Below are positions 1-12,342 of a DNA stretch of 64,000 nt, one piece after another. The position numbers and the translations under genes were made by a program. The DNA lies in NCBI GenBank assembly GCA_030068075.1, contig CM057827.1:71810500-71874499 (forward strand), written 5' to 3'. Numbering within the stretch: position 1 is the first letter of the stretch; each line of letters begins with the position of its first letter. This stretch comes from Paguma larvata. Its lineage: Eukaryota; Chordata; Mammalia; Carnivora; Viverridae. The notes under the pieces are model-generated. The model worked only from the letters and a program-made list of their open reading frames with translations, did no database searches and was not told the DNA's origin.

Positions 1-230
1 ATCATAACCCAAAAGATCCATTCCTATACCCAAGAGAATTGAAAACATATGTCCACACAAAAATTTGTACATATTCATTGCTTCATGCTATTCAAAAAGT
101 GGAAACAACTAAAATGTCTATCAACTGACAAATGGTTAAACAAAATGTGGTATGTTCATAAAATGGAATATTATTCAGTAATAAAAAGGAATGAGGTACC
201 AATACATGATACAACATGTATCTACCTTTA
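1..230 (+). mobile_element. L1 3' end fragment (sense)
   Basis: The stretch carries the signature of the L1 3' end: a 'catcaactgacaaatgg' type segment, then 'atggaatattattcagtaat' and 'aaaaaggaatga'. It starts before the window and stops near 230, where similarity to L1 ends by eye. It is old and encodes nothing intact. Confidence 0.75.
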
Positions 231-1000
231 TAGTGTAGGAGATGAAGAGACTATGAAGTTTGATGACATTGAGGAGAAAAGGATACGGAGGCAACAAATG
301 TCACAGGCCCTGGCAGAATTCCATCATCAGAAGTCAGTAAACACACAGCAGTATTACAGATACTATGCAATTATCAGGACTACGAGAACAGTGAGAGTAG
401 AAAAAAGAACAAGGGATGGGAGAGTGCTTCCTAAGTCCAGGCCCAGAAGCGCTTTCCCTACCTCAGGTCATGGGTATCACCTTACTATCTCCTTGACCAG
501 ATAATTCCAACCCTCTGGTGCAGGAAGTGATGGAGGATACTGACAACCAGGGTGCAGGATAGCAAGATAGAACAGTGAGATAGAATGTGAACCAGAGCTC
601 TAGACCATAATTCTTCAGGACCCCTCTTCATCAAACACAGTATGGTGAGGACAGCAACGAAAGAGAGATGAGACCCAAGGTCAGTAGCCATCTTGGCATT
701 GGTACCACTACAACTTCAGTTACCTCCGTAGATGCCTAGAAAACCCTAAACCACAACATGGTCAAGAGACAAAAGCAGCTGATCCACCAGCTGAAAAATC
801 ATCTGTTCCTGAAGCTGAGCAAGGTGGGGCTGAGTAAAAGTCAGCCTCCGACAACTGCCAAAATCCAGTTTACTCATCCAATCAAAAGAAATAAATATAA
901 AATTCCAGTAGGAAGAAATTAATAAAATATTCAAGCTGATGCTGTAAGTGCTTGCTTTTTGTCCATTGACCAGATAACTAGAACTATCTACAGAATGATT
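231..1000 (+). pseudogene. Unidentified retrocopy-like stretch
   Basis: This stretch is not L1 or SINE by eye. It has short protein-like runs on the + strand in changing frames: about 250-500 is rich in charged and Gln residues (runs such as EEKRIRRQQMSQALAEF), about 660-720 has a Ser/Thr-rich run ([17 protein letters not shown]), and about 760-890 is Lys/Gln/Leu-rich. Stops and frame changes separate them, and there is no exon-intron pattern. A decayed processed pseudogene would look like this, but I do not recognise the parent gene. It could also be unique non-coding sequence. Confidence 0.3.
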
Positions 1001-1483
1001 TTTTTAATATTCCTACCTAAAGTCCATTACCCTATCTTTTGGGCAATGACAAACATGTTTTTTTGTGTTTGTTTTCTTTTTAATGCCTGGTGTCTCTCAA
1101 TACATCTTTAAAGATTTATTTTTATTTTTTTTATAATTTACATCCAAGTTAGGTAGCATATGGTGCAACATGATTTCAGGAGTAGATTCCTTAATATCTC
1201 TTACCCATTTAGCCCATCCCACCTCCCACCACCCCTCCAGCAACCTCTGTTTGTTCTGCATATTTAAGAGTCTCTTATGTTTTATACCCCTCCTTGTTTT
1301 TATATTATTTTTGCTTCGCTTTGCTTATGTTCATCTGTTTTATATATTCCTCATATGAATGAAGTCATAGGATATTTGTCTTTCTCTGACTGACTAGTTT
1401 CACTTAGCATGATACCCTCTAGTTCCACCCACACAGTTGCAAATGGCAAGATTTCATTCTTTTTGATTGCCGAGTAATACTCC

Positions 1484-1532
<49 letters not shown>
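1484..1532. repeat. (GT)n microsatellite in the L1 3'UTR
   Basis: About 24 uninterrupted GT units follow 'ccatt' and lead into 'atacatatatat', at the place where L1 3' ends carry a simple repeat. Confidence 0.95.
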
Positions 1533-1535
<3 letters not shown>

Positions 1536-1699
1536 CATATATATCACCTCATCTTTATCCATTCATCCATCCATGGACATTTGGGCTCTTTCCATACTTT
1601 GGCTATTGTTGGTAGTGCTGCTATAAACATTGGGATGCATGTGCCCCTTCACATCAGCATACCTGTATCCCTTGGATAAATACCTATTAGTGCAATTGC

Positions 1700-4600
1700 T
1701 GGGTTGTAGGAGAGTTCTATTTTTAATTTTTTGAGGAACCTCCATACTGTTTTCCAGAGTGGCTGCATCAGTTTGCATTCCCACCAGCGATGCAAAAAAG
1801 ATCCTCTTTCTCTGCAAACTCACCAACATATGTTGTTGCCTGAGTTGTTAATAGCCATTCTGACAAGTGCAAGGTGGTATCTCAATGTGGTTTTGATTTG
1901 TATTTCCCTGATGATGAGTTATGTTGAGCATTTTTTCATGTGTTGGTTGGTATCTCAATGTGGTTTTGATTTGTATTTCCCTGACGATGAGTTATGTTGA
2001 GCATTTTTTCATGTGTTGGTTGGCCATCTGGATGTCTTCTTTGGAAAAGTGTCAATTCACATCTTTTGCCCATTTTTTTACTGGATGATTTGTTTTTTGA
2101 GTATTGAGTTTGGTAAGTTCTTTATAGATTTTGGATACTAACCCTTTATCTGATATGTCTCCCATTCTGTCGGTTGCCTTTTAGTTTTGCCAATTGTTTC
2201 CTTCACTGTGAAGAAGCTTTTTATTGTGATGAGGTCCCAATAGTTCATTTTTGCTTTTGTTTCCCTTGCCTTCAGAGACATGTTGAGTAAGAAGTTGCTG
2301 CAGACAAGGTCAAAGAGGTTTTTGCCTGCTTCTTCTCGAGGATTTTGATGGCTTCCTGTCTTACATTTAGGTCTTTCATCTATTTTGAGTTTATTTTTGT
2401 GTATGGTGTAAGAAAATGTTCCAGGTTCATTTTTCTGCATGTCGCTATCCAGTTTTCCCAGCACCACTTGCTGAATAGACTGTCTTTATTCCATTGGATA
2501 TTCTTTCCTGCTTTGTCACAGTTAGTTGGCCACATGTTTATGGGTCCATTTCTGGGTTCTCTATTCAGTTCCATTGATCTGGGTGTCTCTTTTTGTGCTA
2601 CTACCATACTGTCTTGATGATTACACCTTTGTAATACATCTTGAAGTAAGGGATTGTGATTCCTCCAGCTTTGGTTTCCTTTTTCAGGATTGCTTTGGCT
2701 ATTCGGGCTCTTTTCTGATTCCATAAAAATTTTAGGATTGTTCTAGCTCTGTAAAGAATGCTGGTGTAATTTTGATGGGTATTGCATTTTAACCATACTG
2801 GTTCTTCCTATCCAGAAGCATGGAATGTTTTTCCATTTTTTTGTGTGTCTTCTTCAATTTCTTTCATAAGTTTTCTGTAGTTTTCAGTGCATAGAATTTT
2901 TCATCTCTTTGGTTAGATTTATTCCTAGGTGCTTTATGGTTTTTGGTGCAATTGTAAATGGGATCAATTCCTCGATTTCTCTTTCTGTTGCTTCATTATT
3001 CATGTACAGAAATGCAACCGATTTCTGTGCATTGATTTTATATCCTGTGACTTTGCTGAATTCATAGATCGGTTCTAGCAGTTTTTTGGTGGAATCTTTT
3101 GAATTTTCCATATAGAGTATCATGTTATCTGCAAACAGTGAAAGTGTGACCTCCTTCTGGCTGATCTGGATGACTTTTATTTCTTTGTGTAGTCTGATTG
3201 CTGAGGTTAAGACTTCCAATACTGTACTGAATAACAGTGGAAAGAGTGAATATTCATGTCTTGCTCCTGACCTTAGGGGAAAAGCTTTCGGTTTTTCCCC
3301 ATTGAGGATGACATTAGCAGTGGGTCTTTCATATATGGCTTTTATGATCTCGAGATATTATCCTCCTATCCCTATTTTCTTGAGGGTTTTTGTCAAAAAA
3401 GAATGCTGTATTTTTATCAAATGCTTTCTCTGCATCTATTGAAAGGATCATATGGTTCTTGTCGTTTCTTTTATTGATGTGATGTATCACATTGTTTTGT
3501 GGATATTGAACCAGCCCTGCATCCCAGGTATAAATCCCACTTGGTCGTGGTGAATAATTTTTTTATTGTATTGTTGGATCTGGTTGGCTAATATCTTGTT
3601 GAGGATTTTAGCATCCATGTTCATCACAGAAAATGGTCTATAGTTCTCTTTTCTAGTGGGATCTTTGTCTGCTTTTGGAATCAAGGTAATGCTGGCTTCA
3701 TAGAAAGAATTTGGAAGTTTTCCCTACATTTCTAATTTTTGGAAAAGCTTCAAGGGAATAGGTGTTAACTCTTCTTTATATGTTTGATAGAATTCCCCTG
3801 GAAAGCCATCTGGCCCTGGAAGATTTGGAAATTTGGAAGATTTTTGATTACTAATTTGATTTCTTTACTGGTTATGGGTCTGTTCAAATTTTCTATTTCT
3901 TCCTGTTTCAGTTTTTGTAGTTTATATGTTTCTAGGAATTTGTCCATTTCTTCCAGATTGCCCGTTTTATTGGCATATAATTGCTCATAATATTCTCTTA
4001 TTATTGTTTGTATTTCCACTGTGTTGGTTGTGATCTCTCCTCTTTCATTCTTGATTTTACTTATTTGGGTCCTTTCCTTTTTCTTTTTGATCAAAGTGGC
4101 TAGGGGGTTATCAATTTTGTTAATTGTTTCAAAGAACCAGCTTCTGGTTTCATTGATCTGTTCTGGTTTTTGTTTTTGTTTTGGTTTTTTGGTTTGTTTG
4201 TTTTTGTTTGAATAGCATTCATTTCTGCTCTAATCTTTATTATTTCCCTTCTTCTTCTGGTTTTGCATTTTATTTGCTGTTTTTTTTCCAGCTCTTCGAG
4301 GTGTAAAGTTAGGTTGTGTATCTGTGACCTTTCTTCCTTCTTTAGGAAGGCCTGGATTGGTATATACCTCCCTCTTATGACCACCTTTGCTGCGTCCCAG
4401 AGGTTTTGGGCTGTGGTGTTATCATTTTCATTGGCTTCTATGTACTTTTTAATTTCCTCTTTAATTTCTTGGTTGGCGCATTCATTATTTAGCAGGATGA
4501 TCTTTAGTCTCCAAGTATTTGTTCTATTTCCACATTTTTTCTTGTGGTTGATTTCAAGTTTCATAGCGTTGTGATCTGAAAATATGCATGATATGATCTT

Positions 4601-5250
4601 GATCTTTTTGTACTTGTTGAGGGTTGATTTGTGTCCCAGTATGTGATCTATTCTGGAGAACGTTCCATGTGCACTGGAGAAGAATGTGTATTCTTCTGCT
4701 TTAGGATGAATTGTTCTGAATACATCTGTGAAGTCCATCTGGTCCAGTGTGTCATTCAAAGCCATTGTTTCCTTGTTGATTTTCTGTTTAGATGATCTGT
4801 CCATTAGTGTAAGTGGGGTGGTGAAGTCCCCTACTCTTATGGTATTATTATCAATGAGTTATTTTATGTTTGTGAGTAATTGATTTATATATTTGGGTGT
4901 TTCCACATTGGAGCATAAATGTTTACCATTGTTATGTCTTCTTGGTGGATAGACCCCTTAATTATGATATAATGCCCTTCTTCATCTCTCATTACAGTTT
5001 TTATTTTAAAGTCTAGATTGTCTGATACTTATATCAGTAGTATGGCTACTCCAACTTTCTTTTGGTGACCATTAGCATGATAGATGGTTCTCCATCACCT
5101 TACTTTCAATCTGAAGGTGTCTTTAGGTCTAAAGTGGGTCTCTTGTAAACAGCATATAGAATGATCTTGTTTTCTTATCCATTCTGTTACCCTGTGTCTT
5201 TTGATTGGAGTATTTAGTCCATTGACATTTAGAGTGAGTACTGAAAGATA
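1700..5250 (-). pseudogene. L1 ORF2 (endonuclease / reverse transcriptase) relic
   Basis: The best preserved piece is 4100-4804 on the - strand. It matches the C-terminal half of the L1 apurinic endonuclease domain, with a conserved SRIDHILGH run followed by the SDHNAMKLEI segment that carries the catalytic Asp-His. Reverse transcriptase fragments follow at 3487-3684 and 2884-3219 (including a LFADNMILY run at the FADD-like active-site block). The C-terminal KNLFDLV segment lies in 2138-2467. Stops and frameshifts separate all pieces, so no full ORF2 protein can be made. End points are approximate. Confidence 0.85.
1876..2021. repeat. 73-bp tandem duplication inside the L1
   Basis: The segment starting GGTATCTCAATGTGG at 1876 is repeated directly at 1949, with one visible difference (gatgatgag against gacgatgag). 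It lies in the 3' part of the antisense L1. Confidence 0.9.
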
Positions 5251-5399
5251 AGAATGTATTGCCATTATGTTACCTGTAGAGTTGGAGTTTCTGGTGGTAT
5301 TCTCTGGTCCTTTCTAGTCTTCGTTGCTTTTGGTCTTTTTTTTTTTTTCTTCATCTTTTCTCCCCTTAGAGAGTCCCATTTAAAATTTCTTGCAGGGCT

Positions 5400-6480
5400 G
5401 GTTTAGCGGTCACAGATGTCTTTAACTTTTGTTTGTCTGGAAAACTTTTTTTTTAAACGTTTATTTATTTTCGAGAGAGACAGAAACAGAGTACAAGCGG
5501 GGAAGGGACAGAAAGAGAGGGAGACACAGAATCTGAAGCAGGCTCCAGGCTCTGAACTGTCAGCACAGAGCCCGATGCGGGGCTTGAACTCACAGACCGT
5601 GAGATCATGACCTGAGCCGAAGTCAGACACTCAACCGACTAAGCCACCCAGGTGCCCCTGGAAAACTTTTTGTCTCACCTTCTATTTTGAATGACAGCCT
5701 TGCTGGATAAATAATTCTTGGCTGCATATTTTTCTGATTCAGCCCATTGAATATATCCTGCCACTCCTTTCTGGCCTGCCAAGTTTCCATGGATAGGTCT
5801 GCTGCAAACCTGATCTGTCTTCCCTTGTAGGTTAAGGACTTTTTTCCCCTTGCTGCTTTCATGATTCTTTCCTTGCCTGAGAATTTTGTGAATTTGACTA
5901 TGATATTACTTGTCGATGGTCAGTTTTTGTTGAATTTAATGGGAGTCCTCTGTGCTTCCTGGATTTTGATGTCTGTGTCTTTCCCCAGGTTAGGAAAGTT
6001 TTTCACTATGATTAGTTCCCCTATCCCTTCAATCTCTTTTTCTCCCTCTTCCTCTTCTGGGACCACTATGATTCTGATGTTGTTCCTTTTTAACGAGTCA
6101 CTGATATCTCTAATTCTTAAATTGTGCTCTTTTGCTTAGTCTCCCTCTTTTTTTTTCTGCTTCCTTATTCTCCATAAGTTTGTCCTCTATATCGTTGATT
6201 CGCTGCTCTGCCTCTTCCATCCTTGTCACTGTGGCATCCATTCGAGATTGCAGCTCAGTTATAGCATTTTTTATTTCATCCTAACTGGCTTTTATCTCTG
6301 TAGAAAAGGATTCTAAAATATTTTCAACCCCAGCTAGGATCCTTATTTTTGTGATTCTAAATTCTGGTTCAGACATCTTGCTTGTATCTGTGTTGATTAA
6401 GTCCTTGGCTCATTTCTTCCTGTTCTTTCTTTTGGGGCAAATTCCTTCGTTTTGTCATTTTGAAGGAAGAAAAGAATAAT
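5400..6480 (-). pseudogene. L1 ORF1 relic
   Basis: Antisense of this stretch matches carnivore L1 ORF1. The RNA-binding part lies near 5690-6060, and the coiled-coil part, recognisable from its Glu/Lys-rich antisense codons, lies near 6060-6400. In-frame stops and small shifts break it. The CAN-SINE at 5447-5658 interrupts the 3' part. Confidence 0.7.
5447..5658 (-). mobile_element. CAN-SINE inserted in the L1
   Basis: A complete antisense SINE, with poly-T/TTTATTTATTTTCGAGAGAG at the left and GCCACCCAGGTGCCCC at the right. A clean target-site duplication, CTGGAAAACTTTT, is present at 5437-5449 and 5658-5670. It is therefore younger than the L1. Confidence 0.95.
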
Positions 6481-8104
6481 TTAAGAAAAAATTAAAATTA
6501 AAAACAACACAAAAAAATCAAATAAAAAATGCTATACCTAGGTGCGTTTTGATCTGGTTGTTGAAAGGAGCTCGATAGAGAAAAAAGGAAAAGATAAGAA
6601 AAAGAAAAATTTTCTGAAAAGGAAAATGAAACTTTGAAAAAATGAATACAATGAAATAAAATAAATGAAATGATGAAAATAAAATAGAATCTGAAAACTT
6701 TACAAAGAAGAAATAATAGAAAAAACTTAAAAATATTCTTAAGAAAAATAAGTTTTTTCTCTTTCAATATTGAAGAATAAGAAAAGAAAAAAAATTGAAT
6801 AGATTGACAAGAAAACAGACTGAAGTGTGATTGAAATTACATAGATTTACTCTAGAAATCAAACTATGAAGTACTTTATAGTCTGCAAATTAAGCAGGCG
6901 AAGAGACTTGTGGTGTTCCTGAAGAGCTAGGCTGAACCAGTTTTGCAGGGCTTAGTGTAATAACTCTATTCTCCACTAGATGGTGCTGCTTAGCTTATTG
7001 TGGTGGATCCTTATGGTCCATGAAGGTGTGTATTCTTATGCACAAGAGGGGTGACTACCCAGTCTCTAGTATCAGAACTCTGTGCTCTCCCCGACGAGCA
7101 ATCGCACATCCCCTTTGTCTCTGGCTTCCCTCCACTCCCCACTTTAACACTGTCCATGACCAAGCCATCAGGTTGCCAGGCAGCACCTCACTCCTGAGTT
7201 TTATCTCAGATGTGACTGTATTTCCCAACCCCTCACTTCTGAGGGACTGCAACTTTGACCCATTCTGACCCTCTGGGGGAGGGTCTCACCAGCAATGAGT
7301 GGGTGCTGGCCCACCCCCAGGAATGTTTGCAAGACCATACTGGTGCCGATGCCCAGAGACTGCAGCTGGGTGCCTACCCGCCCCAGGAAAAGTTCACGTG
7401 ATCATGTAGCAGCAGCGTTTCAGGGATTATGGAAAATCACAACACACATCTGGCACCAGGCTTCCCCCTTTACATTCTTGTTCTAGCACCAGCAAATATG
7501 GTTTTTCTCCAGAGTCTCCTGGGGCCTTCGTCTGTGGGGTGGCTGTACAGTCTTTACCAAATGTCCTCCCAGCAGGGGAACTGCCTCTCTCTCAGTGACC
7601 CAACGACCCCTTGGACCTCACTTTCTGCTCCCGGGGATTTGTCTTTCCCACCAGAGCACCACCAGGTATTGAGCTGGGTAGTTTCAGACTCTACACTCCC
7701 CCTGTTTATAGAGGCTTAATGGTATTTAAACCCTCTCTTTTTTCCTTTCTCCCTTTTTTTTGTTCAGTCCCTTGCGTAGTCTTTCTTTTTTCTCCAGCTA
7801 CTTTCATGCAGGATAGGAAGATGGTTTCCGTACTCTCCAACCCCCACCCCACCCCATCTTTGTCCTCTTTCTGCAAGAAAAAACAGCTCCCTGCCCTCCA
7901 TGGCTTTCTCCCCTGCTTCACCTCTCCGGGCCACATACCTGCTGAGTTCTCTGGTTCAGGCTGTGTGGATTGTTGTGTTAATCCTCAAATCAGTTTTCTG
8001 TTTGTGTAGATGTGCAGGATGGTTTAGTGTTGATCTGGCTGTATTTCAGGAACGAGTGATGCAAAAAAACTTCCATGCTGTTCTGCCATCTTGGCCCCCT
8101 CCCT
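6481..8104 (-). other. L1 5'UTR region (antisense)
   Basis: GC-richer sequence with antisense L1 5'UTR character follows an A-rich spacer (6480-6800). Towards 8090-8100 it ends in CTGTTCTGCCATCTTGGCCCC, the complement of the L1 5' start. Open frames seen here are chance frames. Confidence 0.7.
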
Positions 8105-8403
8105 GTCTTTAAGGATTTCTAAATTGTTTCTTATCTGGCCAAGTTGACATGTTTAGGAATCTCACTTTGAACCTGTAACAAAGGTTTATAACTTGATTTT
8201 TTAATTCAGTTGTAATATTGTGATTTATAATAAGAAATACATATTTGGTCTTCATCCCCTTTCCTGGCACAGAGCTCCAAAAACTCTAGGAATTTCCTAA
8301 GTGATGAGAATGATAAAGATGCCTTTTTTATGTTAACGAGATGACTTTGAAAACATAGAAGAAGGGGGGAGCTGGTTGTCAGGAGAACCAACTGTGGTTT
8401 TTT

Positions 8404-8623
8404 TGTTTGTTTCTTAAAGTTTATTTATTTATTTTTGAGAGAGAGAGAGAGAGAGAGAGTGTGCATGAGCCGGGGAGGGACAGAGATAAAGGGAGAAAAA
8501 GTATCCCAAGCAGGTTCCACACCATCAGTGCAGAGCCTGACTCAGGGCTCAATCCCACCATGAGATGGGAACTTGAGCCAAAACCAGTCTGATACTTAAC
8601 TGACTGAGCCACCCAGGCACCCC
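8404..8623 (-). mobile_element. CAN-SINE
   Basis: Antisense copy running from TTTATTTATTTATTTTTGAGAGAG to GAGCCACCCAGGCACCCC. Confidence 0.93.
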
Positions 8624-8639
8624 AGGAAAACTGACCTTT

Positions 8640-10180
8640 TAATTTAAGGTTTGGAACTTTCAGTACCACTCCCTGACCCCTGGGGAGTGGTGAGGGGCTA
8701 GAGGTTGAATCAATTGCCAGTGCCAAAGATTTAATCAATCATGCCTATGTAGTGAAGCCTCCATAAAAATCCAAAAGGACAAGATTCGGAGAGCTTCTCA
8801 GTTGCTGAGCACATAAAGATTTGGGGAGAATTGTGCACTCCAAGAGAGCAAGAATGCCTTGCGCCCTTTCCCCATATTTTGCCCTATGAATCTCTTATAT
8901 CTGGCTATTTCCAAGTTACATCCTTTCATAATAAACCTTCAATCTAGTGAGTGTAAGAAATAAGCCCGATCAAAGGAGGGATGTGGAGACTCAAAGCACA
9001 GCAAAGCAAGGCTTTAATCAACATTCTTACAAGAAGCGTGTCTGATTGACAGGCACACTCAGGGTGATTACAGCAGACAATTTATCTCCTAGCATTCAAG
9101 TCCCTCCCATGCTTCCTCATTGGCTGAGTACTACAGAGGTTACAGTCTTACTCAGAAGTCGCCTATGCCCTTATAATGCAAAAAGTAGTCCGATTGGAAC
9201 AAATGTACATTCCTTGAGGCGATACAGAGAATTCAGTTCTTTGGCGTGTGCTCATTGCTAAGCCCATGAAAAATAAGCCTGAGGAATGAAGAGGGGAAGA
9301 AGAACCAGGAAGTGAAATGTCTAAGGGTTTGGGACCCAGGTGGGACGGGGCGGGGGGGGGGGGCGTTATACTTATTTCCAAAAGGTTGTAAACCTATCGT
9401 TAACTAGACATCACAGCTTTTATTGGCTATTTCTGAAAATGAATTGTCTCACTTCTCACAGTGAGTAAACTCATTTGCTGAGTCCTGTGAGCCACTCTCA
9501 CAAATTAATCAAACCTAAGGAGGGGGTTGTGGGAACGAACGGTTGATAGCCAATCAGAAATACAGGTAACGACATGAACTTACAGCTGGCATCTGAAGTG
9601 GAAGACAGTCTTATGAGACTGAGCCCTCAACCTGTGGAATCTAATACTGTCTCTGAGTAGGTAGTGTGGTAGTGTTAGAATAGCGGTGAATTGTAGGACA
9701 CCCAGCTGGTGCCTGAGAATTGCTTGGTAACATGTGAAAATCCCACACACACATCAGAGCTAATATCAGAATCATTATCAACAAACTGCAACCACTTGTT
9801 TAAAAAAGGTCCTAAAGTATTAAATTTTTGAAGAACTCTCCATCTTTCTCTCCCTCCACCCCCTTTTTTCCCCCAAATTACTCTTTCTAGGGCAAGGCTG
9901 CTGCCATGTCATAAAGACACTATGGAGAGAGCCGTGTGATAAGGAACGGAGGCCTCTCAGAACAGCTGTGTAACTGACCCACCCTCCAAATACATCCTCC
10001 TGCTTGTCAAACCTTTAGATGGTTACATCTTGACTAAAACTTCACTAAAGACCCCAAGCCAACACCACCCAGCTAAGCTACTCTCAAATCCTGGTCCACA
10101 GAAACTGTGAGAAAATAAGTGTTTGTTAGCTAAATAAATATGTAGCTGCCATGTTTGGAGTAATTCATTACACAATAATA
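8640..10180. repeat. Old LTR-like interspersed repeat, split by a younger LTR
   Basis: Sequence at 8710-8951 (with 'cctccataaaaatccaaaagg' and 'ttataataaacc'-like text) continues at 9461-9720 (with 'ctgtgagccactctcacaaattaatc' and 'gtaggacacccagctggtg'). The join is seamless once the LTR at 8952-9460 and one copy of GTGAG are removed. The style is that of an ancient mammalian LTR or retroelement, but I cannot name the family. The rest, 9720-10180, holds no gene I can see. Its end (about 10090-10180, 'actgtgagaaaataagtgtttgtta') looks like the tail of another old retroelement. Confidence 0.55.
8952..9460 (-). mobile_element. Solo LTR of an endogenous retrovirus (509 bp)
   Basis: The element begins TGTAAG and ends CTCACA, so it has TG...CA termini on +. 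It is flanked by the 5-bp duplication GTGAG at 8947-8951 and 9461-9465. Read on -, a CCAATGAGGAAGC type upstream segment, a GATTAAA-type polyadenylation signal and a 'TTGCTTTGCTGTGC' segment follow the usual U3-R-U5 order. No gag, pol or env flank is present, so it is a solo LTR left by recombination between two LTRs. Class I origin is a guess from the layout. Confidence 0.72.
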
Positions 10181-10245
10181 GATAACTAATATAGTAGATA
10201 AATACTCCAATTTTCCCACTCTTCTATCAGTATGATAATGCACAT

Positions 10246-10412
10246 TTTTTTATGTTTATTTATTTTTGAGAGACAGTGCATGAGTGGGAAAGGGACAGAG
10301 AAAGAGGAAGACACAGAGTCCAAAGAAGGTTCCAGGCTCTGAGCTGTCAGCACAGAGCCCAACATGGGGCTCAAACCCATGAATCGTGAGATCATGGCCT
10401 GAGTCAAAGTCG
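10246..10412 (-). mobile_element. CAN-SINE, head-truncated
   Basis: Antisense copy from TTTATGTTTATTTATTTTTGAGAGAC to about GAGTCAAAGTCGGCT. The final GAGCCACCCAGGCGCCCC block is missing. Confidence 0.85.
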
Positions 10413-10914
10413 GCTCCAGTAATGCAAACTTTAATGGTTTCCTTCCCCTTCCTGTCTGGCTTTGCCACTCTCCTTCTGGGGTCTAATGGGATTACCTCTC
10501 AAGTAACTACTTGTACTCAAACACATGCTTCAGTGACTGCTTTTGGGGACCTCAACCAATGACACTGTACAAGCCAGCAGTATCTCTTTCTTTGACTTGC
10601 AGTTTGCTGATGTCAGAAATGAAATTCTCAAAATTTACATTTTTTTATTTTTATACAATTATAGATATTATAAATATATATATGTATATATACATATCAC
10701 AGAGACAGAGAGAAGAAAATCTATACATACTAATCTATACATACTAAGACTTTGAGTAAGGGAAATACACCCCTCTAGCTTGCCTTTTTTTTTAATGAGA
10801 GTTCAAAAATGGAATTATCAGGTAAAAGAAATATGAACATATTAATGGCCTTGATTTGTAATGTTAAATTATTTTCCAACAGGATTATGTCCATCCAAAT
10901 TCCACCTCAAAAAT

Positions 10915-11486
10915 GTTCATTTTAGGTACTGGGTGACTCAGTCAGTTGAGCGTCTGATTTTGGTTCAGGTCACAATCTCATGGTTCATGAGTTGAAGCCC
11001 TGCATTGACAGCAGGGAGCCCATTTTTCTCCTTCATTTTAGGGGCACCTGGGTGGCTCAGTTGATTGAGCGTCTGACTTTGTCTCAGGTCCACAGTTCAT
11101 GGGTTCGAGCCCCGTGTCGGGCTCTGTGCCTACAGCTCAGAGCCTGGAGCCCGCTTCAGATTCTGTTCTGTATCTCTCTTCCCCTCCCCCACTCATGTTC
11201 TGTCTCCCTCTCTCTTTCTCAAAAATAAATAAATATTAAAAAGGAAAAAAAAGTCTGAAAGAAAGAAAAAAGTTCATTTTATTTATTGGGGGTGGGAGTA
11301 GGTAGAGAATGCATGCAGAAGGGCAGAAGGAGAGGGAGAGAGAGAATCTCGAGCAGATTCCATGCCCAGCACAGAGCCCCATGTGGGGCTTGATCTTATG
11401 ACCCTGAGATCATGACCTGAGCCAAAATCAAGAGTCAGATGCTTAAACAGCTGAGCCACCCAGGCGCCCCTCAAAAGTTCATTTTA
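10915..11486. mobile_element. Cluster of three CAN-SINEs in one target site
   Basis: Three SINEs lie end to end: 10925-11031 (+, truncated after about 105 bp), 11041-11271 (+, full) and 11282-11470 (-, diverged). The target word TTCATTTTA appears four times, at 10916-10924, 11032-11040, 11273-11281 and 11478-11486. It brackets each element, as expected for repeated insertion into the same site. Confidence 0.85.
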
Positions 11487-12342
11487 TAAATCAGAATGAA
11501 AATTCACTTTTACCTCACCCAAAGAGAATTCTGTTTAATCTTTGATTCCTAACAAATTGCACAATGTATGACTAACTATACCTTATATTAACCTGGAGCA
11601 GCTCTCACTTTTGACATCCAAATAACCTACAATTTGAACCTCAAAGCTCTGGTCGCCTCTATCACATGGAGGGACAAAGCTACATCAATAATCATTTATT
11701 TTCTAACCTAGCTAACAGTGGGCTATAATGTTTAACAAACTTCGTTGAAAATTTGAAGGCATTAGAAGGGAATCGCAAAGTAGGAAAGGAAGATCTTAAA
11801 ACTGACTGAAGATTTTTGTGGTTCTTAATGTCCAATGGCCATGCTTTGTCATAGGAATCCCCTACTGGCTCTCTTTCCTCACTTTGATTGCAGCATGTTG
11901 CTTACGCTTGCTTTCCCTCCAACTTCTATGGGTGATTATGTCCCTGCACCCAAGTTACAAGCCCTAAACCTCACTTCTACCCTGCCTTATAAACTCCCAA
12001 AGTATGTTAAGATTGTATCAATTTCTCAGGAATGCACATAATACAGATATCCTTACAAAATCAATCAGAATAGTTAACATCTCCTTTCGAAGCATTTGGA
12101 TTTGGATTTCCAAAGTTCAGGGTCACCCCAAAAAGAATGAGTATCACCACAGTCATGTCTCTTAAGCAAATAATCTACCCCATACACAAACTCCATCTAG
12201 CAGCCTTTAATCCACAAGGTACAAAGACTTGTCAGGATTTCACCTTCCACAAACCAGAGAATAGAGAAATACTGAGATCCAGTCCCAGAACCCCTGACAC
12301 AGAACACTTAGTAAAAGTTCAGGGTTAGAAGTGAACCTACCT
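11487..12342. other. Intergenic, no recognised content
   Basis: AT-rich unique-looking sequence. The open frames (11835-12041 and 12137-12328) show no family motif and no start context worth trusting. I see no gene here. Confidence 0.5.

Larger units (their letters stand above)
1118..8105 (-). mobile_element. Full-length, inactive LINE-1 in antisense
   Basis: Read on the - strand, the element starts near 8105 with a GGGGGCCAAGATGGCAG type L1 5' start that contains a YY1-like AAGATGG. It then runs through a 5'UTR (about 6500-8105), ORF1 (about 5400-6480), ORF2 (about 1700-5250) and a 3'UTR with an A-rich end (poly-T on +) near 1118-1135. A 13-bp direct repeat flanks it with one mismatch: TCTTTAAAGATTT at 1105-1117 and TCTTTAAGGATTT at 8106-8118. 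Both ORFs are broken into several frames, so it cannot move by itself. A CAN-SINE has inserted at 5447-5658. Confidence 0.88.

Noticed and set aside
9349..9363. Long G run as a possible G-quadruplex control element
   Set aside because: It is a mononucleotide run inside a solo LTR, without a gene nearby to control.
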